DNA of 64,000 nt from Hortaea werneckii (Eukaryota; Ascomycota; Dothideomycetes; Mycosphaerellales; Teratosphaeriaceae): positions 2,170,001-2,234,000 of the forward strand of contig JBAOKB010000144.1 of assembly GCA_037044905.1 (NCBI GenBank), in the 5' to 3' direction. Below the pieces are notes generated by a model. That model had not been told where the DNA came from. It saw only the letters and a program-made list of their open reading frames with translations, and searched no databases. Below, one piece after another: positions 1 to 11,686 of this stretch (within the stretch, counting starts at the first letter, position 1; each line of letters starts with the position of its first letter). Both the position numbers and the translations under genes were made by a program.

Positions 1-2910
1 AGGTTGAAGCCAAAGGTACTGCGAGGCAGTGGTGGCTCCTACAGTACTACAAGCACGAGCCAAGATTCACAGCCTTTTGGCTATCAGTACCCTTCGAGCT
101 CTTCATCTCAGGACAGCTATCCAATGCCTCAGCTTCTTCCTTCAGCAATGCATGAAGAAGGAAAGTCGTCCTTGCCTATGCGACCGCAACTTGGCAAACG
201 TCTTCCGTCCGACAGCAGCGCGGATGTTCCGGCACTACGAAATGACATAGACTCTGCCGCTCACATGCCAACTAACCAACCATCCCGGTCGCATATGAAG
301 AGTGCTGAAAGAAGACTGCCGCCAATAGATACGACTCAGCGGCGTCACGTGAGCTCACCACGCATCGATGGCACTTCAAAGGCGAAGGGCAACGCCAACG
401 AGACTCCCGAAGAGGCCAAAGAAGGCAGAGAAGGGCTGTGGCTTCGTCCACAGCACTACAGCTCTAACAGCAAGGCAGCGAGCAAGTGGAACTTCTTTAA
501 TCGCGCGCATGCCTCGCCCAAGTCAAAGGATAAGGAGAAAATCTCTGAGGAGAAGCGTGAATCGCTCAGTGGAAATGCCCGACAGTCATATGCCGCGCCG
601 CATTACACAATGATGGCCCCTGTCGAGCCAATTGATCTTCGCGAAGTTGAGCAATTGGTCCAGGACGGTGACACATCTGCGGATGACACAGCCTCTGAAG
701 GTCCTCCTATCAACTCTGTCGTCGCATATGATAGGCGACATTCCGGCTTTTTGCCTTCTCCACCGTCACACAAAAGGACTGCAAGCAATGTGTTCGAGAC
801 AGAGCCTTCGCCGAAGAGCATGGCGATCAGACGAGACTTATCTGAATCGCCTGAATTGCAGCGGGCGCAAGCAGCCATGTCGCAGCCAGTGCCTCAAGTG
901 ATCAGCATTTCCCGCTCTCCAGCACATTCACCAAAGCCAAAGGAACGTGGAGAAGGAAGTCAAACAACAGCTCGGAAGACTCAACAGCTTTTGCAGACGC
1001 CCGAAATGGAGCAAGGAGCCTTTGACCAACCAGCCGACGGCTCCTCCAAGCCACCAAGGCTGTCGCCGGTTGGTCGAATTCCGCAAGTCGTGTCCAGGCG
1101 CGACCGAGATCGCAGGCTTCCTGAAACATCCTTTTCTCGGCCATTCGCGCGTGGTCAACCTCATCCGAATGTTAAACCGCCTGGCACACTGTACAATCAG
1201 ATACGGGCAAGTCGGGAGCTTACAAGTCCAGCGGAAGACTGCTCACAACCGGTTTCAACCTCAAGCACTAGGTCAGATGGTGGGCTTGGCATCAGTGGCA
1301 GCAGTAATCCCACTGCAGACTCTGGAACGTCCACCAATCGCACTAGTGTGGACATGCCAGCATCGAGCAGCTTTTTCACATTCCCTCGCAAAGGCTCCGA
1401 AGTTTCATATGCCAGCAGCTCAGGGACCGCGGGCTGGCTGGCAGGTAACGCGACTCAGGCTGAGGCTCCCCAGCAAGATGATCCCTGGGCAGAGTACAAT
1501 GACCTTTTAGATGACATGATGCCACAAAAAACGCCTATCTCTGCTGGCTCATCCATGGGCGCACCCTTTCAGTATAACCACATGCTGTCGGAAGCTTCAA
1601 GCCCTTCAGTACCGACGCCTTTGAATGCTATCAATCAGCCACCGACTGCGAAACTTCCTCTTCCGCCGCCACCAAATGCAGGCCCTACGGTACTGAGCAT
1701 CCCGGAGCAAGTACTACGCTTCATGCAGCCTTCTCTGTCACCGCTCCGTCCGCACTCTACCCTTTCAGACCTTGTTGATCATTACGGCAACCACAGCACA
1801 AGTGGCGCCCTTACGCCAAACCGATTAAGCCTGCCGCAAGCGCCGCGACAAGCAACATCTCAGACAAAACGCACCAGCCTACCAGATTCAAGATCCAGCG
1901 TGGCATCTTCCCGATACAGTCGTGCATCCGCACATCCGAAATCGACTTCATTGCCAGACAATCATCCTCAGAACGCACACCCCGGCCTTCGAGCGAGCAT
2001 GTACAACTCGAGGGACAATCAGTTATTGAACATTGCCGAGCATGACAAAGATCAACAGACGTCCGAGGCCAATTTACGCTTTGCAGCGCTCATGACCAGC
2101 AAGTGGCTCTCCTTCGGAAGGGTTCTGTTCAGTGCTGCTCATAACGAGATGCGGCTATCCGACACACCAAGGGTGCTTGTTCTTGATGGTCTCGGCAGTG
2201 ACTGGTCACACTACGTGGCGCTTTCATATCCTGCCGCGACGGTCTATGACCTGGGCGCATCTCGCGCTCAGCAATCGGCGTCTCTGCCCGGCGGTAGTCA
2301 AACGTCGCCACCAAACCATAAACACGTACCGCACTCCGCTATCTCCTCGGCGTTCCCGTTCCCAAAGGGCTTTTTCACCGCCGTGGTTTTCCGCTTCCCA
2401 ACCGCCACAAGCGATTCGGCTTATCACGCGTGTATTTTCGAATGCAAACGTGTTTTGAGACCTGGTGGACATCTCGAGGTAGCCGCTTTGGATTTGGATC
2501 TCATGAACATGGGCGCGAGAGCCAGATGCCTAGTTCGTGGTCTGAAAACCAGAATGCAGCAACGAGATCCCACCATGAGCTTGCGCAACCTGAGCGATAG
2601 TCTAGTGCGGCTGATCGGCCGCCGCGGATTCGAAGATGTTCAACGCTGCGTCGTCGGAGTCCCCGCTGCAGGTCGCATCCCCAGAAGCCAAGACATAAGC
2701 AGTTGCAGCTCGGACGCCTCCACCAACAGATCTCGCAACCTGGCACGCAAACGGCGAAGCTCGGACAAGGAGGTCAATTTTGCGGACCTTCTAGGAGATG
2801 CTCGTGGAAGCGATGAAGGCACGACCGCCGGCAGTGACGAGGGAATCACTAAAATGGTCGCCAAGTCGGCCGCTGGTGGTATTCGAATTGCTATGAATCG
2901 CACCTCCTGA
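1..2910 (+). CDS. Long disordered protein with C-terminal methyltransferase-like domain (5' partial)
   Basis: The frame is open from the first base and the first possible start codon in it is TTG, so the true N-terminus lies left of the window. About 970 residues are visible. The first ~680 are rich in Ser, Pro, Gln and charged residues with many SP/TP sites, typical of a disordered regulatory region. Residues ~690-890 look like a class I SAM-dependent methyltransferase of the Methyltransf_11 type: a strand-turn motif VLVLDGLGSDWS (motif I position), a later FFTAVVFRFP strand, and the CKRVLRPGGHLEVAALD motif that is very typical after motif III. Motif I lacks the usual GxGxG, so SAM binding is uncertain. 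The substrate is unknown. No intron is needed. The stop is TGA at 2908-2910. Confidence 0.75.
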   Translation, partial: RLKPKVLRGSGGSYSTTSTSQDSQPFGYQYPSSSSSQDSYPMPQLLPSAMHEEGKSSLPMRPQLGKRLPSDSSADVPALRNDIDSAAHMPTNQPSRSHMKSAERRLPPIDTTQRRHVSSPRIDGTSKAKGNANETPEEAKEGREGLWLRPQHYSSNSKAASKWNFFNRAHASPKSKDKEKISEEKRESLSGNARQSYAAPHYTMMAPVEPIDLREVEQLVQDGDTSADDTASEGPPINSVVAYDRRHSGFLPSPPSHKRTASNVFETEPSPKSMAIRRDLSESPELQRAQAAMSQPVPQVISISRSPAHSPKPKERGEGSQTTARKTQQLLQTPEMEQGAFDQPADGSSKPPRLSPVGRIPQVVSRRDRDRRLPETSFSRPFARGQPHPNVKPPGTLYNQIRASRELTSPAEDCSQPVSTSSTRSDGGLGISGSSNPTADSGTSTNRTSVDMPASSSFFTFPRKGSEVSYASSSGTAGWLAGNATQAEAPQQDDPWAEYNDLLDDMMPQKTPISAGSSMGAPFQYNHMLSEASSPSVPTPLNAINQPPTAKLPLPPPPNAGPTVLSIPEQVLRFMQPSLSPLRPHSTLSDLVDHYGNHSTSGALTPNRLSLPQAPRQATSQTKRTSLPDSRSSVASSRYSRASAHPKSTSLPDNHPQNAHPGLRASMYNSRDNQLLNIAEHDKDQQTSEANLRFAALMTSKWLSFGRVLFSAAHNEMRLSDTPRVLVLDGLGSDWSHYVALSYPAATVYDLGASRAQQSASLPGGSQTSPPNHKHVPHSAISSAFPFPKGFFTAVVFRFPTATSDSAYHACIFECKRVLRPGGHLEVAALDLDLMNMGARARCLVRGLKTRMQQRDPTMSLRNLSDSLVRLIGRRGFEDVQRCVVGVPAAGRIPRSQDISSCSSDASTNRSRNLARKRRSSDKEVNFADLLGDARGSDEGTTAGSDEGITKMVAKSAAGGIRIAMNRTS

Positions 2911-3764
2911 AAAACGACACGAGCATCTGGAGCGATCGCGCACTCCTGCGGGAGTGCGAGAAGCAAGGCACAAGCTTCAGGATGCTCATCTGCTACGCGC
3001 AGAAGCCGGTACAGAGCCGACGCCGTACTGTGAGCGTTTGATCGGGCCCCTCTACATGCCTCTGATGCTGCACGAAAGCATTTCTGAAACTTCAGCACAT
3101 GATCAACATTTTTCATTCTGATTCGCAAGGCTGGACCTTTTACTCTTATCTATTTAATACTTAGCAATCTCCTCAGCGTTCTAGCATGTCATTCTCTTTC
3201 ATTTGATCGCCATGGAGAAAGAAACAAATGGGAACAGATTTTCGTTTAGGGTTAATTTGCATAGCGACTGGCGACAGAACAGAAAGGATGAGTCCCTGAG
3301 GGCCTCGGGCTCGCGCCCCCCAATGATGAAAATTTTGGTAATGCGATATGAAGCTGCATAGGAGCGGAAGGGGAACATTTGGGATGATGGATGGTACATA
3401 CGAGCCAAATGAATTCAAATTATATGAAAGACATTTCGAACTGGTCGCTTTTCTTACTCCATGCCTGAAGTAGAACGATCAGACCCACAATTTCCACCCC
3501 TTTAGAGACACCGAGGTATATCTCCACTCGTTAGGCCGGCATGCTACATCCTTCTTGAAAGCTTTTGCGTCAACGCAGTGCACGGAGAGATTGTAAGCGC
3601 AGCGGTGACCAGACTTCGTAATAATTTCTTGCTCATCCAAAGCGGCAAAAAGTGTTACTGCTGTAAGAGCATCTGATATAAACCACACAATCACAAAAGA
3701 AACACAAACATCCCACATCGTTCAGTCCCGGCCTTCTGTGGCGAAACGATACGGATCCTCAATT
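2911..3764. other. Intergenic, nothing recognised
   Basis: Spacer between two plus-strand genes. It should hold the 3' UTR of the methyltransferase-like gene and the promoter of the aminopeptidase gene. Short antisense ORFs here have no recognisable content. Confidence 0.5.
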
Positions 3765-5024
3765 ATGGCTTCTCCCCCACGCAACAGGATGACCGTTCGA
3801 GATCTAGGCTACACGCCCGGACAGCTTCCCGTAGGAGGACCGACCAATACCATCCTCGACGTCCCCGGTGTGCATATCTCGCAAGTCACTGCGCCAACGT
3901 CAAAAGACCTCATGGAAGGATCGACCGCGACAAAAGGCATCACGGTCATCTCGCCCCGCCCTCCAAAGGAATTCTACAAACCCTGTCAAGCCGGCACCTT
4001 CACCTTCAATGGGAACGGGGAGCTGACTGGATCGCGCCAGATCGCGGATTGGGGGTTCATCAATACCCCGATCGCGTTCACGAATAGCCTTAGTCTCGGC
4101 ACGGTGTTTGATGGGATGTGGGATTGGGTGATGGATGACCAGGAGGCGATGGGGTGGGATGACACGATGCAGTCGAGACATTACGGCACGCCTGTTGTGG
4201 GCGAGACTTGTGATTGGATTGTTAATTTGGAGGTTCGTCGTAGTCGACTTGAGAAGGAGATGGTGAGGCGCGCGTTCCAGGGTTTGCAGTCGAAGGAGGA
4301 CGGCGCGGAGGTGGTGGAAGGCCAGGCTGGTGGCGGGGCGGGTATGACTTGCCATATGTTTGCCGGAGGGACGGGGACGGCGAGTCGGCTCGTTGGAGGG
4401 GGTGAAGGAAGCGAAAGGGAATACACACTTGGCGTGCTCTGCCAGTCGAACTATGGAGTCTTGAGCGAGCTTGTCGTTGGTGGAGTTCCAATTGGAAAAC
4501 TGCTACAGAAGGAAAAAGAGGCTGCCAATGCTAAGTCAATGGACCAAGGCGAAGCAAGGCCCGATGAGAATGCTCTTGCTAATTCAGGTGGACTTGGAGG
4601 CCGTAAGAAGGACGGCTCCATCCTCATTCTCATGATCACAGATGCTCCGCTCGCAACGCACCAGCTACAACGTCTCGCTCGCCACGCCACAGGAGGTCTA
4701 GTCCAGGTGGGGAGCTCTGGCGTCGGCCGTACCTTTTCTGGTGACATCTTCCTCGCTGTCTCTACCGCGGAGCATGGTCCTGAGCAGCTTGAAGGATCCA
4801 CAGCTGCGCGCCAGAAGCCAACGCAGATTTACACGACAGAGGTGGTCAAAAATGAAAGTATTGACTCATACTTTGTAGCTTGCAAGGAAGCGGTCGAGGA
4901 AGCAATACTGAATAGCATGGTCGGCGGGCGGGATGGAGTGATAGCGATGGACGGCAGTAGGGTAGAAGGGCTTGCAGTCGATCAGGTCAAAGAGCTGTTA
5001 CAGCAACATCTGGTCAAGGTGTGA
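3765..5024 (+). CDS. S58 family aminopeptidase (DmpA / L-aminopeptidase-D-esterase type)
   Basis: 419 residues in one exon. Family S58 enzymes are made as a precursor that cuts itself between Gly and Ser; the new N-terminal Ser is the nucleophile of an Ntn-type fold and removes N-terminal amino acids (some also act on D-amino acid esters or beta-peptides). Visible hallmarks: an N-terminal TILDVPGVHISQVT stretch, GRQIADWGFINTPI, and the junction KKDGSILILMITDAPL, in which Gly-Ser is the expected cut site (about residues 284-285 from the chosen ATG). A further conserved piece is TFSGDIFLAVST near residue 330. An in-frame GTG lies nine codons upstream; I chose the ATG at 3765. Length matches the family (350-430). 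No signal peptide is seen, so it is probably intracellular. Confidence 0.88.
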   Translation: MASPPRNRMTVRDLGYTPGQLPVGGPTNTILDVPGVHISQVTAPTSKDLMEGSTATKGITVISPRPPKEFYKPCQAGTFTFNGNGELTGSRQIADWGFINTPIAFTNSLSLGTVFDGMWDWVMDDQEAMGWDDTMQSRHYGTPVVGETCDWIVNLEVRRSRLEKEMVRRAFQGLQSKEDGAEVVEGQAGGGAGMTCHMFAGGTGTASRLVGGGEGSEREYTLGVLCQSNYGVLSELVVGGVPIGKLLQKEKEAANAKSMDQGEARPDENALANSGGLGGRKKDGSILILMITDAPLATHQLQRLARHATGGLVQVGSSGVGRTFSGDIFLAVSTAEHGPEQLEGSTAARQKPTQIYTTEVVKNESIDSYFVACKEAVEEAILNSMVGGRDGVIAMDGSRVEGLAVDQVKELLQQHLVKV

Positions 5025-7336
5025 AGGGAATGTCGAGTAGAAACACGGTCTCGCCCGCGGACATTTTCGTTAGTCATCGGTGTCGTATTTCCGGATAGTT
5101 TAGGCGATGCTTGAGGCCACATACGCAACCACGGGTGTCTATCATGATATCCTGTGGTTCCACAATGACCACCAAATCGACGCCAACCAGTTTCAATTGC
5201 TAAATGAACGGAAGTTGCTCCGATGCTGCGAGTTTGGCCTGGACTCGGCTGGGCTATTCTTGCGCAAGTCTCCGACTTTATGCCGATGGTGTGTTGATCT
5301 GGTGTGTTGATCACGGATGGCGCAAGGAGAACGTGGCGAGCGTGGAAACGAGTTGGGAAGTAGTTCGGTATGCAAGTTACGTGACACCAGACGCTTTGCA
5401 ATGTCTGGAGATGACCCGAGAGTGCGATTATGAGCTAGCCGATGACACCATGCCGAGCTATTGCTGCATGGGATATGAGGGAAGCCACAGTAGTGAGTGG
5501 AGGAAGTGCATTCGCGCTGGTTACCGGATGTGCAAAATGCAGCAATGGGGCATAAGCCGCACGATCCCCGCGCACTTGGTTCTAAAGCGATGGCAAACTG
5601 TAATTTGAACCACAGCAGTATCCTAGTAATACTCGCATTCGACGTAGATACGGATCGCCTCGCAGAAGAGCTTGTCGCAAGCCTTCAGCTCACTGTCCCG
5701 CCATCGCAAGTCGCCTACAGAACAGACTTTCGCGAGTCAAGGACAGCCGCCGGCCTGTCAAGGCGACGACAAGGCGTAGATAGTGGGTGGTCGCAAGGCA
5801 CTGCAGCGCCCTCAGCAGGCGCGCAATGTTCAATCTCGAATCGTAAGTACCGAGGTAGGAATCGCAGGATGAATTCCTTCCAGAGGCCCAAGATAAGCAG
5901 TTGACGCTACGTGGTGTTCGTCGTTACACGGGCGCTGCCCGAGTCAGCCTGCGAAATTGGTGGATGAGTACTAGGTATGTCGAAGCAGCTTGCGAGGCGA
6001 CACAATCATTTCCAGGACGGTTGGGTGATGTGAATATGCTCGCAGTCAGCAGCAACAGCTAGGATTTGTTCCGAGCGACGAGTGATCATGGTTGAGGAGG
6101 GCGATGACACGCGCGTGATGCGACAGTCGATAGGCGTACGTAAGGCGTGCGATCGGCGGATGATGAGTCAATCTGGGTGAATCCCGGCGTGGATGATGAG
6201 GTTGGTGAGCACAGCGTCAGGCGGCAACTACCGCCTGCACGTCAGCAGATCTGTCTGGAATTCGCCACCCGTACCTGGGAAGGGGAAGCTTAATCTTCTC
6301 ACAGCCGTGAGGTGGTCGCTGATACTGATGCGGCTTGACGTACCTACTACATGACCTTGGTAACTAGGTAGGTATGTACTTAGCTATCAACTATCTAGTC
6401 CGTAGGCCTAATAATTAATGCGACGGGAGAGAGGGCGGGGCGTGCAGAAGCAGGTGAGAATGTGCAGGGAATGGTTCCTAGTGACGGCGACCATCCTCAC
6501 TATGTGTCCATCCTCGCTTTTCTCGTGAATGATCAGCAGCGGTAGGGCGGTGATTGGGCATAGTGGCAACTGGTGGGTCGCGGGCCGTGTTCCAGCAAAA
6601 GGTGTTAGCGTTCGATTCGATGCAGAATTCCATGCTAGTAACGCTAGCTTCTAGAAAACCGCTGTGTCGCAGGCAGGCTGAGCCAGAGCCAGAGCGAGCA
6701 GTCTGGTGCGCCGACAGCCCATCTCTCGCGAATTATGCCGTGCACCCTGCTCAAGCCTTCTCCTCCTCCGCACGCTTCTGTCGATCAGCGAGGCATTTGC
6801 TGCGCGTGATTGGAAGTCTGCACCATCCCATCCCCCATCGTCGCATCGACATGTCTCTGACGCCCGGCATTCACTTCTGCTTTGTCTGCGTAGCTTGCGC
6901 GTAGTTGCAAGGACAAGCGACCACCACCCCCCGCCGAGGCTCGCACGCCACACCCACCCACCCCATCCTCGAATCTACATTCCAGCGACCAGCGTTACCA
7001 TCGCGGTCGACACATTTGCAGCCGGCCGACACTGCACCCGCATACCGCGTCGCCGTTGTCCTGTATCCCGTTACCACCGCTGCGACAGCGTGTACTCCGA
7101 TGTCTGCGCTCTTACCCGCCGTCTACGCTCCTTCGCCATCGTACCTTCCTTCGATCTTCCAAACCATTTGAAACACCAATCCCATTTTGGAAACTTCGAA
7201 CTTTCTCTCCACTTTCCTCTTGCCTCGCCAATCCGTACAATCGACCGGATGAATGAGGCACTGGCCTAGCCGCCCACCCATTGAACAATCACATTCTGTC
7301 CAAGAGGCGCAACATCGGCCCGACCTCAGCCTACTC
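5025..7336. other. Long intergenic region, probable promoter and leader of the phosphodiesterase gene
   Basis: 2.3 kb with no convincing gene. Small ORFs at 5204-5904 and 6554-7269 lack domain features. From about 6700 to 7330 the plus strand becomes rich in C and T and poor in G, which is common in 5' leaders and promoters of fungal signalling genes. Short upstream ATGs before 7337 could act as uORFs. Confidence 0.4.
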
Positions 7337-10154
7337 ATGGAAGGCTCTCACGATGAGCGCATTCGCGTGGTCTACTACTGCGGGACAATCGAGGAGGACC
7401 TTTGCGAACTTTACCATGACGAAAGCCCGCCAAAAAGAGCAGAAGATCCGGCGCATCAGAGTGACATCCTGGAGGCACTTTACGCCAACATTGCGTCTCT
7501 CCTAAATGAGGATGAGGGTGGATTTCATGAAGGTATGTTCCATGGTGAGATTGCGTTTACGTTCCACAGGCTAACAGTCCGCAGTCTTTGTTAGCTCCAG
7601 TCCTCAGAAATGTCTCGATCGGATCGAGCTGAACGCCAATAGTGTTCCGACTGTGGTGCTCATAGAACTGGTTCATGGTGTCCAGGGGAACACCCCGTTG
7701 CTTCTGCCTGAAGACAAGACAGACGCATTTCCTTTCCTTCGCGCCCTCTGCGCCGATATCCACGGTGCGCGCTACCAAAAGCACGTTCTTCCTTTTGCAG
7801 TTTCCCGCGGCGATGCGCAGGGCGCCGCGCGTCAACTGAATGCTGAAACCACCACTCTTTGCTACAACGCTGGGGCGCTCGATGTGATTTGCAGCCCTTT
7901 TGAAAACGAGGACATCAATCGTATCGTTGGTCATGTCAAGGATGCCGTACGACCTTCGGCGCACCTTATCGGCGCGAACATGGCCCAGAATCTGGTTGAC
8001 AGTATTTGCACCACTCGACCTACAAAGATTGCCACTCATCGACCTGATCGCTGCCTTCCCGAGAACCGACGAAAAGCGGTCGAGGAGGCTGTGGGCAAAT
8101 GGGGCTTTCCAGCGCAGGAGTTCACTATGGACGAGCTCACTTACGGCGCGCTCTTCATGTTGGAACATATGCTCCAAGTTCCGGAGTTGGAGCAGTACCG
8201 CTTGCCTCGAGCGGAACTCATTACTTTCATTCTCGCGGCACGTCGGCAATACAAACACCAGAATGAAGTGCACTACCACAATTGGCGACATGCTGTTGAC
8301 GTCACACAATCCCTCTATTGCTTTCTGCTGGATGTACGATTATGTCCGCCATTCTCGAACGATGACCGAATATCCAAGGATCTGAACGCCGTCGAACGAT
8401 TACTGACACCTCTGCATGGTCTGATTTTACTGGTTTCCGCTATTGGACATGATGTTGGTCACCCAGGCGTCAACAACGCCTTTCTCGTGGCTTGCCAGCA
8501 TCCTCTCGCACAGATGTACAACGACAAATCTGTCCTTGAGAACTACCATGGTGCGGCATTTTCGCAACTACTCAGGCGACACTGGCCGGCTTTGAGCGCT
8601 GCTAATGGCTTCCGAGCCGCTTTGATCTCCAACATCCTGGCTACCGACATGCAGCGCCATTTCGAGTACATGTCAAAGCTTGCAGAGCTGAAGCAGAAGA
8701 TCGAGGATAGTGAACAAAGCCTCAGCGACTGGAACGACAAAGACTGCGCCTATGCTCGCGAATTGATGATGGCTCTCCTCATGAAAGCAGCGGACATTTC
8801 CAACGTCGCAAGGCCGTTTGAGATCTCTTCAAACTGGGCACAGACCCTCATGACGGAGTTTTCACGGCAAGGGGAGCTCGAATCCGAGCTTGGAATTCCC
8901 ACATGTCTTTTCGGCGGCCCGCCAAACAAGGAAGACAGTCTTGCTGCCGCGCAAAGTCAGAAGGGCTTTATGGGTCTTTTTGGGCATCCGCTTTTCTCGG
9001 ACATGACACAGGTCATGCCTAGCGTGTCTTGTGCGATAACAGAGCTAGAAACGAACCAAGATATTTGGGAGCGTAAAATAGCGCAGGAGAAATCAAGGCG
9101 CGAATCGGACGGCGACACAGCGCCTCTCACCTTTAGCTCGGTCAGCAAGAATGAAGTCGAGGAGGCTGAGACACGACATCGCCAGTCATTGCCTGAGGCT
9201 GTCCCGGAACAGGTTCCACAAACACCGAAGACGCCTGTACCTCGACAATCAGTGGTGGACTCAGACCTGGCACCACGATCGCACCCGGCAAGCCAGCAAC
9301 GCCGCCAGATGCAGTCAGGCGTAGGCGATTCTGCAGAGCAGCGGTCCTCGGCGCCTCTTCTACCGTATGCTGTCACTTCTTCGCCTGGAGGCACGTCTCG
9401 GCGATCAAGCAAGGACGTGGCATTAGACCAATGGCAACACCTAAGTTCATTCTCGCATGGGAACATGAGTCCCAGCTCAAGGAGAGGGTCTGCTGATGCA
9501 AGCTGGCAAATGCATCAGAGCTACCCCGGTTCTAGAAGAGGCAGCAAAGACGAAAGCTTGACCACTATATTGGTGACCAGTCAAGGTAGTCCTGCCAAGT
9601 CTCCAGGGCAAGACAGCCCCTCTCGTAAGCGATACAGTGGCAAGCGATCGAGCGTTCCGCAGAGTTCAAAGGCAGCGACGCGTACATCAGTACCATCTTC
9701 AAGATCACACGCAACAAGTTCAGCAACCGCGGCTACTTCGGAACAGTCGCAGCATTCTAATTCGACTCAACCATCTTCTCTTGCCGCCACCGACGACGAA
9801 GCGATGCCGCCAGACCAAGCCAGATCCCAGCAGACACTCGCCGCTCCCGAAGATTCTTTGGTCGTGCCAGGCACCTGGCCTTCCGGGGTCGATGGTGCGC
9901 ATTCTGCCTCGGCTCCAAATTCCCTCTCTCCTACACCCCCGCCGACGCCTGGCAAGTCGAGGGCCGAATCTCCACGGATCGTTCCTCGCATAGCAAGCGG
10001 CGACTCCGATGATAGAACGACGTCCCGAAAAGCGACCCAAGGCCTTCGAGAATCACGAAGCCGCAGCCGATTACGCAATTTGAAATTCTGGAAGAAACGA
10101 CGAGAACCCACTTCCACTGAGTCCGGAGATAACGCTTCAATGCACGATACCTGA
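7337..10154 (+). CDS. 3',5'-cyclic nucleotide phosphodiesterase, class I (high-affinity PDE2/PdeH type)
   Basis: Hydrolyses cAMP to 5'-AMP and so lowers PKA signalling. Two exons: 7337-7532 and 7585-10154. The 52-bp intron has donor GTATGT, a CTAAC branch point and acceptor CAG, and restores a 921-residue frame. The class I catalytic domain spans about residues 210-560. It has the metal-binding HNWRHAVDVTQ (about 297), the HD pair in IGHDVGHPGVNN (about 355) and the third ligand region MKAADISNVARPFE (about 470). The last ~330 residues are Ser/Pro-rich, with repeated SRRGS-like sites that resemble PKA targets, and end in a basic tail. The start ATG is the first one in frame with the conserved N-terminal block; the N-terminal ~200 residues are weakly conserved in this family. 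Orthologs affect conidiation and virulence in plant pathogens. Confidence 0.93.
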
Positions 10155-11686
10155 CCCACGTTCAATGGAACTCCAATGTTTGTCTTTGCTGCGAAGGCGT
10201 TCTAGGGCGCCATCGGGTGGTGTTCATCTTCGTTTGGGTTCCTTCATAGACCTGGCGGTTGGGGGACCTATAGCGCCGTTTGGTACGGCGCATAGAGGGT
10301 TTTGGGATGGTGGAACATTTATTATGATGTGGGAAGGAGTACCCTTAATGGGTGGATGCATGACTTGACACGAGGGATGTCTCTTTTGCTTTCTTCTCAT
10401 GCCACTTTTTTCCGCTATGGAAGCGGCAGGTAGCTCGGAAGGACCTGGTTCCGCTATTGATGTTGTACGATGGCTTAGCTAGTATGACAATATCTTCGAT
10501 CCACTCCAAGAGCAATTCCGCACCGTTCTGTCATGCTTGATTCAGCAAATGCATGGGTTTGCCGGATGCAACGGTCTACTCCTTTACCATCTCATCAGCT
10601 TATTGAAGCTTCAAAACAGTGTTGCGTTCATGACAGCGTTTTAGAGCGTTCGCCCTAATAATGAGTGAAGCGCATGCCTGCTCGTGACGGGACTCCCTGC
10701 TTTGGCCTTGGGATGACTGAGGCATCCCTGCGTTCCGTGGCTTATCAAGCATTGGGTCTGACCTGATCGAGCTGAGATCTTGGGGGTGACTTCTAGCTCG
10801 CCTGTAGCCACACTGCTATTATTCGTCTGCCAGTCCGGAATGCACTTCTACACCACATACGATGGGACCGATAATGGCAAATAAGCTATGCCGGGTTTCG
10901 GACAAATCCAACCTTCCGAACTGCTGGGTGTCCTCAGTGCAGATCTAGTTATTACTGCCAATAGCTGTCGCGGTTTACCCCCTGCGCAGCCGCCCAGGGT
11001 GCTCGATAGCCGCCACGCCTACAGGCGACCTACACCGGAAACTGCCAACAGTATCTCAATATAGCTTGAAACAAGCGCCGCGCTCAGGACAGCGGTTCCC
11101 CAAACTTCGCATTGATGTAGGCGCTTGCGCCATTGATCAGCAAGCTTGCTGGATGTTGGCGCTGAGACTTCTGGATTGCAGAAGCGCCATAGGAAAGGCT
11201 TATAGCAATTGTTTCAGTCTTTTTCTAGTACGCTACTGGCGATGCAGGAGCCCGCGACCTACTCTGATACCGGCCTCATCTGCGACCTGTTTCATATCGA
11301 TCCAGCAGGCTCTCTATAGGTGGCCTCGGCGGCCGGCCTCATGCGACCAGATACCCGTCAGGTTGATATAAGGTGGCCTACTCGCCGTCTTCTAACGTGG
11401 AGGATAGAGCATACAAGCTGTCGTCCTGTTTCTTGACATTACTCTTGTCGCGTTTTTTCTTGTCTCCTTTGTCTTTCCTTGAGTCTATCTTCAGTCTGGT
11501 ACTGGGTTCTTTTGCTGTTTGCATTGTAATATAATAATCCTCTTCGCTTCTTCTTTTCTTCATCGGTGCTTGACGCATATTACCAACACGCAAGACTATC
11601 GAGTTTATCGACACCAACGCCTCCAAGCACGAAACGGACCTGACGACTTCAACGAAAGACGAAATAACGAAAACCATCTTGGCTCC
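10155..11686. other. Intergenic, nothing recognised
   Basis: 1.5 kb between the phosphodiesterase and Myb genes. The last 300 bp are T/C-rich on the plus strand (about 11380-11680), as expected for a promoter or leader. No RNA gene or repeat was seen. Confidence 0.4.

Noticed and set aside
5204..5904. Overlapping ORFs of ~135 residues after the aminopeptidase gene
   Set aside because: No domain content and no splice pattern joining them; composition like spacer.
7557..8309. 250-residue minus-strand ORF opposite the phosphodiesterase
   Set aside because: It lies fully antisense to the strongly conserved catalytic gene and has no domain features; a codon-bias shadow.
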